The notes: generated by a model from the letters alone, not told the origin. A stretch of DNA of 64,000 nt from Chitinophaga fulva (GCF_012927205.1 NZ_JABBGC010000003.1:558001-622000), one strand, 5' to 3'. Positions 34,200 to 44,409 are shown, numbered from the stretch's first letter. Made by a program: numbers and translations.

Positions 34200-37100
34200 A
34201 TGAAATATTTATGGATACTCGGGCTGTTGATCAGCAGCGGGTATAACGGTATGGCACAAATGAAAGCGCCTGCCGACTGGGTCCACTACGAGCAGGTGCT
34301 GGGCGTACAAAACAATCAACGGCACTACGACTACGACGTGAGCGTTGTCCGTGCCTCCTGCCCTACTAATGTATTGTGGCCCGGCGAACAACCTTCGTAC
34401 ACCCTGCAGGTGGTGAACCGGCTCAACGAGCCGTTGGTAGCCACCGGCAGCATTGAACTGATTCCTTACGGCACCCGTGGCCTTCCCGGCGACATATGGC
34501 TGCCGGAGATGGTCCGCCAGGGAGAAGTGACCACGGTTCCCGTGAAAGTGAATATCTCCGCCGGCGGATACGTGAACATAGAACATTTACCCAGCATACC
34601 CGCCCGCTTTGGCGGGTATGCCCTGGTGATGGACCTCGGGCGATATGGGCGTCGTATGATCACCAGCCTGGTGCGCACCTTCGCCGCCAATCCGCAACGG
34701 TTGCAATATCCCAAACAATCGCTCGACGATATGGGCGCCGGTTTCCTGCAACGTATAGGCGTGCAGGCTATCCGGATGGGCGTGGACTATACGCCTACTA
34801 CCGCGCCCGACTATACGCAGAAAATGCAGGAGCTGGACGCCAAAATAAAAGAGTACCAGTCCAAAAACATCACCGTATTGCTGATGTTTGGCGCCGGCAC
34901 TGCACCGCTGCCGCTTGGCATGCCGCGCTCCTTCCTAGATTCCAACCATGTAATGAAAAAGACCAAGCAGGACTTCGTCTGGGCCCCCGCTACCGACGCA
35001 GATTTCCAGTTGTTCGTCAACCGTCTTTGTGTGCAGTATGGCTGGCCGAAAGGGCCGGTTACAGCGGTATCGCTGTGGAACGAGCCCTGGGAGGGCGCTT
35101 CCATCTCCGGATGGCAGTCAGACATTCTGCGTTACCGTGAGATATATAGCGTGATGGCACAAGCCGTACTGGACGCGCGGAAGAAAGGCGCCGATATATT
35201 AGTAGGCGGCGGCGACTCCAACTCCAACGCGTGGGACAAGCTCTTTGCCGATGGTAAAATGACGTTCCTGCCTATTTTCGATTTCTGCTCTATCCACTAT
35301 CAGGGTATTGAAACACCGGCCCTTTATCCGGAGTGGGTTAACCGCCAATCGCCCAGAGGCCGCGTTAAAATCTGGGATACCGAAAGCTGGGTAGGCAATA
35401 CTGATGATCGTATAGGCCTTACCGTAGCCACCAACCGCTCCTCCGGCTATGACCGTTCCATGGGCATTTACGCCGGTTACATGTACACCGGCGGCCGCGG
35501 CAGCGAGCACTTCACACAGAAAGTACGCACGCCGGAAGGCATCAAAGAAATCACCCGCATACCTGACACCTGGTCACAGGCGGCCGCGTTAGGCGCAGTA
35601 CAGCACCTGGTAGGAGAACGCAATTTCAACCGGCTGCTATTCACGAATGGCCTGCCCTGGATCATGGTATTTGACGGACAAGGCAATCCCGATGACGGCA
35701 CCGCTGTCGTGTCCGGCGATATCGGCGAAGCTTTTGGCCCGGAAAGAGTGTTGTTCCGTGGCGTCAGAGGCTTGCCGGAAATGGCCGGCAAAGAACAAAT
35801 AAGAGCGGCCCTGGCTGCCGGCAGTCCCAAAGCCGACAGCCTGCAACAGGAGCTGCAGCAATACCATCCGCTTAGCGGCGGCCGTATGTTGCTGCCCGCA
35901 GCCTCCTACATACGGCTATACGATTTTTACGGCAATCAACTATTTGCAAAGAACGGCCATCTGACGGTACCGCTTAACAGCCAGGGTTATTACCTGCGCA
36001 CCGATGGTTCCAAAGGCGCATTCGCCAAACTGCTGGCAGCCTTGAAAACCGCGCGCATAGAAGGTTATGAGCCCGTAGAGATTATTGCCAAAGATATGAC
36101 CGCCCGCATCTCACAATCACCGGTGATGCGATTGCAACTGACCAACATCCTCAACCGGCCGGTAAAAGGACATCTCTCCGTAGCCTTGCAGGGACTGCGC
36201 GTGGCTGCACCGGACACCGTAATGCTTGCACCGCATGAAACACGCACCGTCCCTGTACAGATCACCGGGGGCGCAGCCGCCGCCAACAACACCTATCCCC
36301 TCTCCGTGCATTTCGATGCCGGTACAGACGGGATGGCCACACACTATGAAGATATGCATGTGAATGTGATCTCCCGGTTGAACATCCGTGTAGACGGCCG
36401 GCTGGATGACTGGCAGCAGGCATTGCCGCAAACCGTCAGCAGCAAAGGCGCTGCCACCGTAAGCGTGACAGAAGCCGCCTGGTATCCGTTCAAAAATTTC
36501 GACACTAACGCCAACGGCTATGCCAACGGGTACTTTGCCTACGACGACCAGTATTTTTATTTCGCCGCCAAAGTAGCCGACAGCACACCTCATCCCGGAA
36601 CATACCGTTTTGCGCAACGGCCGGATGACGAGTTCTTTTATCCCGATACCGCCTATGTGCTGGACATGCAGCAGTCGCTCATCATCAAAGAAAACAGTGT
36701 ACCAGCCACCGATGCAGGCGCTTTACAACTGCCTGACAGCGATGGCCGTATTATGCATTATTGGGAAAGCAGCGACAATACCAACTCCTTCGGGCTGGAC
36801 CTCCATCTGCCTAAAGCCACGCAGGTAGCGCTGTACCTGCCATCGCTGCGGGTATCTTCCGCCAGGCTGGAAGTGTATGATAACACCACCGGCAAAAACC
36901 TGTTCCGCCGTACCCTCACCAATCTCTGGGGCGGCGCCTGGGAAGTGCTGCGCCTCGAAGGCGATGTGCGCATTGTGCTGCACAGCAACGCGTGGTGGTA
37001 TACCGCCAAACTGGCCGCGCTGATGTTTGACCAACCATCATCCGACAGTGTTTTTGTGAAAGAGGATTTTGACACCCGCGGCAACTGGAAAGGCGTGTAT

Positions 37101-37778
37101 GGCACATGGGGGCATCACATCGTGGGATCAGCCGCGCGTTTACCCGCCGGCGTTACCATCACACCAGCGTTTAAGGAGATAAAAGAGCCGTTGATATGGC
37201 CGGCAGGCGTGCGGCACTACACCTATCAGAAGAATCCTGTAACGCCCGACAACTCAGGGCTTGGGTATTCGTATGACAATGTATTGCTGGCATTCAATGT
37301 TCTTCCTGAAGGGAAAGACGGTATGCTGGCCAATCCGCCAGGCACCATGCCGCGTTACACCGGCTACAAATGCACCGACTACGAATATGCGTTCAACCCA
37401 GTGGCAGCGCAATATGGCGGTGGCACCGAGATGTGGCGGCTGCTGGTACCGGGGCTTAACCGGAAACATTTCTTCCCGAGGCAGCCCAAATCTGAAAAAG
37501 AAGGAGCTGTTACCAACGGTAAACTGGCCATCCGCCGTGAAGGCAATACCGTGATCACCGAATGCGCCATTCCCTGGAGCGAGATACCCGACGTGAAAGC
37601 CGCTATGGACAAAGGAGAGCGGATAAAGCTTTCTTTCCGCGTAAATGACAATGGCGCTCCCGGCAGTTGCATGGAGTTGGCCAAAGAACGGAGCGTGTCC
37701 AAGCTCAATGCCCGTGCATTTCACCCCGACTGGAAAGTGCACTGGGCCAATGAAGTAGAGTTTGGCGTAGAAAAATAA
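34200..37778 (+). CDS. Large clan GH-A-like glycoside hydrolase with CBM9-like C-terminal region
   Basis: 1192 residues with a short signal peptide ending near GMAQ. Residues about 25-170 are a beta-sandwich. Residues about 180-480 are a TIM barrel with candidate acid/base E295 in LWNEPWEG and nucleophile E395 in IWDTESWVGN; their order and about 100-residue spacing fit retaining clan GH-A enzymes. A beta-sandwich follows, and then from about 720 a region like carbohydrate-binding family 9 (RVDGRLDDWQQALPQT, AYDDQYFYFAAKVAD), with a second part near 1090-1190. No GH family number can be assigned by eye. It is the last gene of the susCD operon and has no sorting tail. Confidence 0.75.
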   Translation: MKYLWILGLLISSGYNGMAQMKAPADWVHYEQVLGVQNNQRHYDYDVSVVRASCPTNVLWPGEQPSYTLQVVNRLNEPLVATGSIELIPYGTRGLPGDIWLPEMVRQGEVTTVPVKVNISAGGYVNIEHLPSIPARFGGYALVMDLGRYGRRMITSLVRTFAANPQRLQYPKQSLDDMGAGFLQRIGVQAIRMGVDYTPTTAPDYTQKMQELDAKIKEYQSKNITVLLMFGAGTAPLPLGMPRSFLDSNHVMKKTKQDFVWAPATDADFQLFVNRLCVQYGWPKGPVTAVSLWNEPWEGASISGWQSDILRYREIYSVMAQAVLDARKKGADILVGGGDSNSNAWDKLFADGKMTFLPIFDFCSIHYQGIETPALYPEWVNRQSPRGRVKIWDTESWVGNTDDRIGLTVATNRSSGYDRSMGIYAGYMYTGGRGSEHFTQKVRTPEGIKEITRIPDTWSQAAALGAVQHLVGERNFNRLLFTNGLPWIMVFDGQGNPDDGTAVVSGDIGEAFGPERVLFRGVRGLPEMAGKEQIRAALAAGSPKADSLQQELQQYHPLSGGRMLLPAASYIRLYDFYGNQLFAKNGHLTVPLNSQGYYLRTDGSKGAFAKLLAALKTARIEGYEPVEIIAKDMTARISQSPVMRLQLTNILNRPVKGHLSVALQGLRVAAPDTVMLAPHETRTVPVQITGGAAAANNTYPLSVHFDAGTDGMATHYEDMHVNVISRLNIRVDGRLDDWQQALPQTVSSKGAATVSVTEAAWYPFKNFDTNANGYANGYFAYDDQYFYFAAKVADSTPHPGTYRFAQRPDDEFFYPDTAYVLDMQQSLIIKENSVPATDAGALQLPDSDGRIMHYWESSDNTNSFGLDLHLPKATQVALYLPSLRVSSARLEVYDNTTGKNLFRRTLTNLWGGAWEVLRLEGDVRIVLHSNAWWYTAKLAALMFDQPSSDSVFVKEDFDTRGNWKGVYGTWGHHIVGSAARLPAGVTITPAFKEIKEPLIWPAGVRHYTYQKNPVTPDNSGLGYSYDNVLLAFNVLPEGKDGMLANPPGTMPRYTGYKCTDYEYAFNPVAAQYGGGTEMWRLLVPGLNRKHFFPRQPKSEKEGAVTNGKLAIRREGNTVITECAIPWSEIPDVKAAMDKGERIKLSFRVNDNGAPGSCMELAKERSVSKLNARAFHPDWKVHWANEVEFGVEK

Positions 37779-37779
37779 C

Positions 37780-38268
37780 TCAATCTTTTGCGAACCGTAT
37801 AATCATATCCGTTACCTGGAAGCTGCTGCGGGCAGGCTTTTTCTCTCCAGGCACCACCAGTCTGAAAGGCCCTTTCCCGGCGGGCAGCGGTTGTCCGCCG
37901 GATTCATCCGCCAATATCACTACCCTGTCCGTGAAACTGCTGTCCAGTTCCGCCAACGAGAACAACACCTCATAACCATCAGCACACCGTACCAACAGGT
38001 ATTTGCTGAGGTTCTCGCCTCTTAACGCTTTACCGGTAGTAACGCCTGCCTGTTCCAGGATTTCCTGAACAGGCACGCCGGTATAGGCGTGATCGTTACC
38101 ATCGCGGTCTTTCAGGGAAACGGTGGTACGCTTCATCTGGCGCAGGTTTTCAGGATAGAGCGTCAGCGGACGGGTTACTTCTCCGGATACTTTCACCGCC
38201 GGTTTTTGTTGGGCCATGGCAGTCATTCCGGTGAGCAACAGCAGTCCTAAAAAACAGTTTCTTATCAT
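37780..38268 (-). CDS. Exported SUOX-fold (oxidoreductase molybdopterin-binding domain) protein
   Basis: The ATG at 38268 gives a signal peptide (RNCFLGLLLLTGMTAMA) and a 162-residue protein; the longer frame overlaps the peroxidase gene. The pattern (VKVSGEVTRPLTLYP, GVPVQEILEQAGV, GPFRLVVPGEKKPARS) fits the stand-alone Oxidored_molyb fold. The cysteine that ligates molybdenum in sulfite oxidase is not at the expected place; the single mature Cys is in VRCADGYEV. Cofactor binding is doubtful. It directly follows a di-haem peroxidase gene (4-base gap) and may act with it. Confidence 0.75.
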   Translation of the reverse strand: MIRNCFLGLLLLTGMTAMAQQKPAVKVSGEVTRPLTLYPENLRQMKRTTVSLKDRDGNDHAYTGVPVQEILEQAGVTTGKALRGENLSKYLLVRCADGYEVLFSLAELDSSFTDRVVILADESGGQPLPAGKGPFRLVVPGEKKPARSSFQVTDMIIRFAKD

Positions 38269-38272
38269 CGAC

Positions 38273-39334
38273 TTAATTATTATTAAAAGGATTGGAAAAG
38301 CGCGGATCAGTGACAAAGGCTGAATCCGTGAGCATATGCAGAAAAGCCAGCAGGTCATTTTTCTCCTGCTTAGTGAGGAGCAGCGGCTGCTGTAAAAAAG
38401 GGCTCAGTGTTTCATTATGGATAACGTGTTCGCTGTAATGATCGATCACACTTTCCAGGTCCGGGAAACGGCCATCATGCATATACGGCGCGGTGAGCGC
38501 GATATTACACAGCGCGGCCACCCTGAAACGGCCTTTATCATATGCCTGTCCGGTGATCTGCTGCCGGCCGGCATCAGCAGGAAGGCTGTCCAGCCCATTG
38601 TTATGAAACAGGTCACTATACGTTTTAGGACCGCCGTGACAATGCGCACAACCAGCCCCGCGCGTACCGCGCACCGGATCTGTGTTCGCATAGAACAGGG
38701 TGATGCCGTTGCTTTCAGATACAGACGGTTGGTATTTTCCCTGTAAATACTGATCATAGCGGGAGTTAGCTGAAATGAGCGTGCGTTCAAACTGTGCCAG
38801 CGCTTTCACAATGCGATCACCCGTAATACTGTCGGACCCAAAGGCGCGACGGAACAGTGCCCGGTAGCGCGGCAGCTTTTGCAGTTTAGCGGCGGATACT
38901 ACCAATGACTGTCCCATTTCATGAAGAGCAGTGAGCGGCGTTACGGCCTGCTCTTCCAGGCTGCCGGCACGGCCGTCCCAGAATAATTGCCGCACCCACA
39001 GCAGGTTGGCCAGTGACATCGTATTGCGGGGTTGCAGCACACCATCGGCACCGGCACTGAAACGTTTACCATCGGTAAATGCCTTTGCCTGCTGGTGGCA
39101 GGTAGCGCAACTCATCTGATCAGTAGAAGACAGCGCCTTTTCGTAAAACAATCGCCGGCCAAGTGCTATCCCATCTTCCGTAACCGGGTTACCGGCAGGC
39201 AAAAACACCCGGTTACCAAAATAGTCCGGCCACGACAGGGTCACCGGCGCAGGTACCCGCCCGGCAGGCATCTGCGCGGTCATGATGACCATCAACAGCA
39301 GCAGTCCTGGTAATATCATTTTACGGGACAACAC
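38273..39334 (-). CDS. Di-haem cytochrome c peroxidase (MauG/CcpA family)
   Basis: 353 residues with a signal peptide and two haem motifs, C76-A-T-C79-H80 and CAHCH near 227-231. The order and spacing fit bacterial di-haem peroxidases, which reduce hydrogen peroxide or oxidise protein side chains in the periplasm. The start may be the second Met (39319). It is operonic with the SUOX-fold gene downstream. Confidence 0.9.
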   Translation of the reverse strand: MLSRKMILPGLLLLMVIMTAQMPAGRVPAPVTLSWPDYFGNRVFLPAGNPVTEDGIALGRRLFYEKALSSTDQMSCATCHQQAKAFTDGKRFSAGADGVLQPRNTMSLANLLWVRQLFWDGRAGSLEEQAVTPLTALHEMGQSLVVSAAKLQKLPRYRALFRRAFGSDSITGDRIVKALAQFERTLISANSRYDQYLQGKYQPSVSESNGITLFYANTDPVRGTRGAGCAHCHGGPKTYSDLFHNNGLDSLPADAGRQQITGQAYDKGRFRVAALCNIALTAPYMHDGRFPDLESVIDHYSEHVIHNETLSPFLQQPLLLTKQEKNDLLAFLHMLTDSAFVTDPRFSNPFNNN

Positions 39335-39487
39335 TTTTTTTGACGGTAAATATAACAGAAAGCGGTCAACGTTCCCCTAAAGCGTAACTTCGGGAAAAAA
39401 TAACATGCTCCCTGTGGAATGTATGTCCAACCAACGTACCTTGCAGGGCATTTTATCCATTATTTCAGAAACCATATTGTTGTTATC

Positions 39488-40768
39488 ATGAAAAAGGCAA
39501 TTCTGTTACTCAGTATCTGCGCCATAGCAGGCACTACGCAGGCCCAGTTATTTGACCGTATCAAAAATAAAGTACAGCAGAAAGTCAATGAGAAGATCGA
39601 CAAAACCATTGACGACGCCACTGCTCCCAAAAAGAAAGGTGACCAGGGCACTACCAACTCCGGCAACACCCCCACTACCGGAGAAAGTGATAACACCGCC
39701 CCTGCAGCCAATAACAGCGGTCCTGCTAACACGGACATCAAGTCTTATTCCCGGTTTGATTTTGTACCGGGAGAAAAAATCATCATGCACGAGAATTTCG
39801 CGCAGGACGCCGTGGGTGAATTCCCCGGGCAGTGGAACACCCGTTCCGGCGCAGAGATCGTGACGGTGAGCAACCGCCCCGGTAAATGGCTGGCCATCAA
39901 ACAGGATGGTATCTTTTACCCCGAATACCTGACCAGCAATCTGCCGGACAACTTCACCCTGCAGGTGGACGTCATGGCCAGCAATGGCGTTGCGGGCATC
40001 GGTCTGCTGACCATCAGCGTGCTTAAAGCCGCCAGCACCGAAGAAAAATTTGACCTGGGCAATGACAATCATATTATGGCGCCTTCCTTTAAGGTGAGCC
40101 TGGCGCCCAAGTCATCCGGCGAGGGCCTCCTCCGCTATTCTTCCAATGTGATCGGCAACAATACCATCAATGGGCTGCCGGTATTCAACGTGCCTAAGAA
40201 AAATTACGTGCGGGTGTCCCTCTGGCGTCAGAAACAACGGGTACGCGTATACCTCGACAGTACCAAAATACTGGATCTGCCGCGTGCACTGGATGCCGGC
40301 GCCATCCTCAATACCCTGGCATTTGCAGCGTATGCCCCCGACTACGAAAAACAGGATGGTACTTTTTACATCAGTAACATCACCCTGGCAGTAGGCGCTC
40401 CCGACACCCGTAACAAACTGATAACCGAAGGCAAATTCATCTCCCATGGTATCCTGTTCGACACCAACAGCGATCAGATCAAACCGGAGTCTTATGGCGC
40501 GCTGAAAGATATCGCCAATGTGCTCTCCGAAAATGCGGCCGTTAAAGTAAAAATCGTTGGCCATACCGATGCAGACGGCAACGACAAACTGAACCTGGAC
40601 TTGTCCAAACGCCGTGCTGACGCCGTGAAAGCAGCCCTCGGCAAAGATTTCGGCATCGATGTGGCCCGCCTTGAAACAGATGGTAAAGGTAAAAACCAGC
40701 CTATCGATAATAACAACACCGAAATAGGCAAGGCCAACAACCGCAGAGTGGAATTCATCAAATTATAA
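39488..40768 (+). CDS. OmpA-family outer-membrane protein
   Basis: The ATG at 39488 gives the signal MKKAILLLSICAIAGTTQAQ and a 426-residue protein. After a charged, low-complexity segment comes a beta-sandwich region (about 85-300) and a C-terminal OmpA domain (FDTNSDQIKPESYGAL, KIVGHTDADGNDKLN, NRRVEFIKL) that binds peptidoglycan. No N-terminal barrel is seen, so it is probably periplasmic or anchored by other means. An upstream in-frame ATG at 39419 adds a non-signal segment and is rejected. Confidence 0.88.
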   Translation: MKKAILLLSICAIAGTTQAQLFDRIKNKVQQKVNEKIDKTIDDATAPKKKGDQGTTNSGNTPTTGESDNTAPAANNSGPANTDIKSYSRFDFVPGEKIIMHENFAQDAVGEFPGQWNTRSGAEIVTVSNRPGKWLAIKQDGIFYPEYLTSNLPDNFTLQVDVMASNGVAGIGLLTISVLKAASTEEKFDLGNDNHIMAPSFKVSLAPKSSGEGLLRYSSNVIGNNTINGLPVFNVPKKNYVRVSLWRQKQRVRVYLDSTKILDLPRALDAGAILNTLAFAAYAPDYEKQDGTFYISNITLAVGAPDTRNKLITEGKFISHGILFDTNSDQIKPESYGALKDIANVLSENAAVKVKIVGHTDADGNDKLNLDLSKRRADAVKAALGKDFGIDVARLETDGKGKNQPIDNNNTEIGKANNRRVEFIKL

Positions 40769-40799
40769 ATAACCGGAATCCTGCACTATTTTTAGTGAC

Positions 40800-41993
40800 A
40801 TGAGAAAATTCCTGTTATGCATACTGACTTTGAGCAGTCTTGTCGCGACTGCTCAAAGTCCCCTTCCCTGGGACCTTTCCCTCCTTCGTGAGACACCCCC
40901 TACCTACCCCGCTGACTCCTGCCAAGTACCAGGTTTCCGTTCCTTCTTCTATGAAGGGCTTACCTACAAATCAAATCCCACAAGGGTTTTCGCTTATTAT
41001 AAAACACCTGCCGGCACACCGCCGCCGGGAGGATGGCCTGCCGTGATATGTGTTCATGGTGGCGGCGGCACCGCCTTTCCGGCCTGGGTACAGGCATGGG
41101 TAGACCATGGTTTCGCTGCCATCGCCATGGACCTTGAAGGGCACCTGCCTTCCGGCAGTCATCCCAACAGGCCGGCGCATGCCTATGGCGGGCCACCCCG
41201 TATCACCACTTTCGGTGATATCGAACTGGCCAAAGAGGAACAATGGTTCTATCATGCTGTGGCCGATGTGAGCAAAGCGATGTCACTACTCCGGTCTTTT
41301 AAAGAAATCAATCCCCTACAGATAGGCATACACGGTATTTCCTGGGGCGGCGTGATCACCTCCACCGTCATCGGAATAGATGATCGTTTCGCCTTTGCCA
41401 TTCCGGTGTATGGCTGTGGTTATCTCTACCAAACCACCAATCCCGGTTTTAAAATACATTTCGACGCCATGACGCCCAAACAGCTGGAGACCTATAAACA
41501 GCAATGGGACCCGTCGGTGTACCTGATAAAAAGGAAAGCGCCTGTTCTTTGGGTAACTGGCACCAATGACCCCGCCTTCCCACTGGATATCTGGCAGCAG
41601 ACAACCATAAGAGGTGATGCCCCGCAAATGGAATTATTGACCATCACCAGTAAACACGGTCATAGGTGGGAACAGCCAGAGATATTTGCATTCGCCCAAC
41701 AAGTAATAAAAGGCACCCCTGCACTGCCGAAATTTTCGATAGTGCATTGGAAAGGTGACCAGGTAACGCTCTCCCTGTCAGAAGGCTATCAGGCCGCTAA
41801 AGCCGTATTGTGCTACACCACCGATACCGGAGTTAACTGGCAGCAATACCAATGGCATACCGTGCCAGCCACGGTAGCCGGACAAAAAGTAAAAGCGGCA
41901 CTACCTGCCGGTACCGCCGCTTTTTTCTTTAACATCACCTGTAAGGACTCACTGCTCTATAGTTCACATGTAAATCCGGTGTTGCATTTATAA
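40800..41993 (+). CDS. Secreted alpha/beta hydrolase (acetyl-xylan-esterase or dienelactone-hydrolase type)
   Basis: 397 residues with a signal peptide (FLLCILTLSSLVATAQ). The oxyanion region is VHGGGG, the nucleophile is S181 in HGISWGG, the acid is probably the Asp of TGTNDPAFP and the base the His of KHGHRWEQP. A C-terminal beta extension (about 315-395) follows. It probably hydrolyses an ester on a polysaccharide or small molecule. It runs 31 bases after the OmpA gene on the same strand. Confidence 0.8.
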   Translation: MRKFLLCILTLSSLVATAQSPLPWDLSLLRETPPTYPADSCQVPGFRSFFYEGLTYKSNPTRVFAYYKTPAGTPPPGGWPAVICVHGGGGTAFPAWVQAWVDHGFAAIAMDLEGHLPSGSHPNRPAHAYGGPPRITTFGDIELAKEEQWFYHAVADVSKAMSLLRSFKEINPLQIGIHGISWGGVITSTVIGIDDRFAFAIPVYGCGYLYQTTNPGFKIHFDAMTPKQLETYKQQWDPSVYLIKRKAPVLWVTGTNDPAFPLDIWQQTTIRGDAPQMELLTITSKHGHRWEQPEIFAFAQQVIKGTPALPKFSIVHWKGDQVTLSLSEGYQAAKAVLCYTTDTGVNWQQYQWHTVPATVAGQKVKAALPAGTAAFFFNITCKDSLLYSSHVNPVLHL

Positions 41994-42004
41994 CATCATT
42001 ACTA

Positions 42005-43882
42005 TCATTTACTTTTCCATGTGTTGTTGTCCGGCGTAGCGTCCATGAACAGGTTGCCATCCAGCGTAACAGCTGCCACAGCTTTACTCACCGGCACTGT
42101 CAATTGCAGCGTACGCGGGTTTTTCTTCCATACCGCCGGTGTTTGATGTACCGTAGATTTGGTGCCATCAGCATAGTTTATCACCACATCGAAAGGGATG
42201 GCAAAACCGCCTTCGTTGCTGATGTTCAGCGTAGCGGTCTTCCCTTTATTTACCACACCTGCCAGCTTCAGATCGATGTAATTATTGCTGAAGAACCAGT
42301 TCTGCCAGAACCAGTTGAGGTCCTGTCCGGCTGCGGCGTTGAAGCAATAAAAATAATCCCACGGAATGGGGTGTTTGCCGTGCCATTTGTCCATATAGGT
42401 ATGCAGGCATTTACGGAACAACGCCTCTCCCAGCAGGTCTTTCACCGCCAGGTAGGACAGCGAAGCCTTACCGTAGGAATTGACAGAGTAGCCATCACCG
42501 GTCACCTGGTTAGACATGGTAATGATAGGCTGATCTTCTTCTGCGGACGGGTCGCCGATGTAGCGGGCCACCCGGAACTTCCGGTAGAAGTCATCTGCAC
42601 TGGCTTTTCCTTTTTCGTGTATGCGCACAAAATATTCGAACGTGGTAGCCCATCCTTCATCCATAAAAGCATAGCGGCTTTCATTGATGCCCATATAGAA
42701 GGGGAAATAAGTATGCGCCATTTCATGGTCCTGCAACAGCTGCGCGAAGTCGAGGTCCTGTCCCAACGAGCCGTCATTGACCATCATGGGATACTCCATG
42801 TCTGCATATCCCTGGAAGGCGGTCATGACCGGATAGGGATAAGGTACGCCCGGCCAGTGGTGCGAGAAGTAAGACAAGGCCGTGTGTGCGAAGGCCACAG
42901 ATTGGCGGAAGTCATAGGCCGTATCGTTGTAAGCCGCCTGTATGCTGGAGCGGCGGCGGGTGGTACTGTCCACCATTACGCTGGCAGCATCCCATACGTA
43001 GTGGTTACTGAGGCCCAGCGTTACATCTACGATATCATTGTAACTGAATTTCCAGGTATTCCAATCCTGCTGGCGGGTTACTTTTCCGGCCAGCATCTCT
43101 TCACGGGTGGCGATGTGCATCACCGCATCGCTGCCGTAGGATGTTTTCAACCGGGACGCATAGTCCGGCTGCAATACTTCCGCAGCATTCAGCAGATTAC
43201 CGGTGCCCCAGACCACGAAGTTCTTCGGCACTTTTACTGCTACTGTATAGTCACTGAAGTCGTTATAGAATTCAGCGCGGCCGAGGTGCTGCAGCATGTT
43301 CCAGCCGTTGTAGTCATCGTATACGGCTACACGCGGATAGTAGTAGGCAAGAAAATAAGTGGTGCTATCGATGATGCCTTCCCGACCGCTCTCCACTGAC
43401 AGTTCATAGTGCCAGCTGATCTGCATTTGCAGGCTATCCTTCGATGCCAATGGTGATGGCAGCGATACCGTACCCACGGTACCGTTATCATTGTTGTAAG
43501 CCACCGTTTTACCATTGATCACCAGGGTATCTATTACCATACCGGCAGACAGATAATCTTTGCCCACATATCCAGAGCGGGGTGACTGCGGCTTGTGTTG
43601 ATTACCAATCAGATCAAGCACAAGCGTTTCCAGTGCATCCGGACTGTTGTTGATATAGGTGATGGATTCCCTGCCATATACTACCGGAGAAGGAGGATTT
43701 ACGGTAAGATGAATATCGTACCGCCCTTTGTTCTGCCAATAGTTGGGACCAGGGTTACCGCTACGGGAGCGGGTTTTGTTCTCATACGCCTTTTTGATAT
43801 TACGGGGTTCGTACAATTGCTGTGCCTGTGCAGCCATGGTAGTAACAGCCAGTAATAACAGGACGTTTAAACATCTTTTCAT
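42005..43882 (-). CDS. M1-family (aminopeptidase N-like) zinc metallopeptidase
   Basis: From the ATG at 43882 the protein is 625 residues with a signal peptide (LNVLLLLAVTTMAAQA). The gluzincin motif HEMAH (near 386-390) is followed after 18 residues by the zinc-binding Glu of MDEGW, exactly the HExxH-X18-E arrangement of M1. The usual GxMEN exopeptidase motif appears as GYADMEYPMM. It should act in the periplasm or at the surface. A longer frame to 44029 has no signal and is rejected. Confidence 0.9.
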   Translation of the reverse strand: MKRCLNVLLLLAVTTMAAQAQQLYEPRNIKKAYENKTRSRSGNPGPNYWQNKGRYDIHLTVNPPSPVVYGRESITYINNSPDALETLVLDLIGNQHKPQSPRSGYVGKDYLSAGMVIDTLVINGKTVAYNNDNGTVGTVSLPSPLASKDSLQMQISWHYELSVESGREGIIDSTTYFLAYYYPRVAVYDDYNGWNMLQHLGRAEFYNDFSDYTVAVKVPKNFVVWGTGNLLNAAEVLQPDYASRLKTSYGSDAVMHIATREEMLAGKVTRQQDWNTWKFSYNDIVDVTLGLSNHYVWDAASVMVDSTTRRRSSIQAAYNDTAYDFRQSVAFAHTALSYFSHHWPGVPYPYPVMTAFQGYADMEYPMMVNDGSLGQDLDFAQLLQDHEMAHTYFPFYMGINESRYAFMDEGWATTFEYFVRIHEKGKASADDFYRKFRVARYIGDPSAEEDQPIITMSNQVTGDGYSVNSYGKASLSYLAVKDLLGEALFRKCLHTYMDKWHGKHPIPWDYFYCFNAAAGQDLNWFWQNWFFSNNYIDLKLAGVVNKGKTATLNISNEGGFAIPFDVVINYADGTKSTVHQTPAVWKKNPRTLQLTVPVSKAVAAVTLDGNLFMDATPDNNTWKSK

Positions 43883-44002
43883 AAGCCTGAATTGTTGCAG
43901 GCTTAAAAATAGGAAAAGTTGGCTCAAAAAAATGGTGTTGTTCAGTCTGCTCACCGGCATACAGGCATAATGATTGTGGTTTGTTTCATAAAACGACCTG
44001 CC

Positions 44003-44218
44003 ATGAGTACCTTTCATATTGATTACCACGGGCAGCTGATCGCTGTTGCGCAGGAGTCGGCTGACAGTTTCCTGGTATCCCTTCCCAACAAGACGCTGCA
44101 GTTAGTGAGGAAACAAGACAGTGATGGCGCTGATTTCTGGTTTGAAAAAGATACTGACAATGAGACGCCTGAAACTGCAGAACTGGGCGCTGCCATAGAA
44201 GTGGTACTGGGCAGCTAA
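44003..44218 (+). CDS. Small hypothetical protein
   Basis: 71 residues from the ATG at 44003 (MSTFHIDYHGQLIAVAQES), acidic, with no signal or membrane helix. It resembles small uncharacterised Bacteroidota proteins of similar length, but I cannot name a family. Codon pattern and acidity support coding. Confidence 0.5.
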   Translation: MSTFHIDYHGQLIAVAQESADSFLVSLPNKTLQLVRKQDSDGADFWFEKDTDNETPETAELGAAIEVVLGS

Positions 44219-44261
44219 CCCAACCCTCCTTGTTTTCAGGTATTTTTTTTATTCCGCATCG

Positions 44262-44280
44262 GCAGTTGATGTTCAACTGC
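44262..44280. terminator. Hairpin in the gap after the small protein
   Basis: GCAGTTGA-TGT-TCAACTGC is a perfect 8-bp stem with a 3-base loop. No T tract follows on the plus strand; on the minus strand a T-poor, A-rich side precedes it. It may be weak or serve as a leader structure. Confidence 0.3.
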
Positions 44281-44409
44281 GGGACTTTCTTTATCTTTAC
44301 GCGTTACTTGACAAAGACCGGCTGTTTAACCCAATTTATTAGTGGATCATTTTAGATAGGAAACCTTACTTGATTACTATTCACCCGATATGAAAAACTG
44401 CTATCACCC

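Noticed and set aside
42104-43399. A 431-residue frame antisense to the M1 peptidase
   Set aside because: The peptidase has a signal peptide and a full zinc motif; the antisense frame is a by-product of codon bias.
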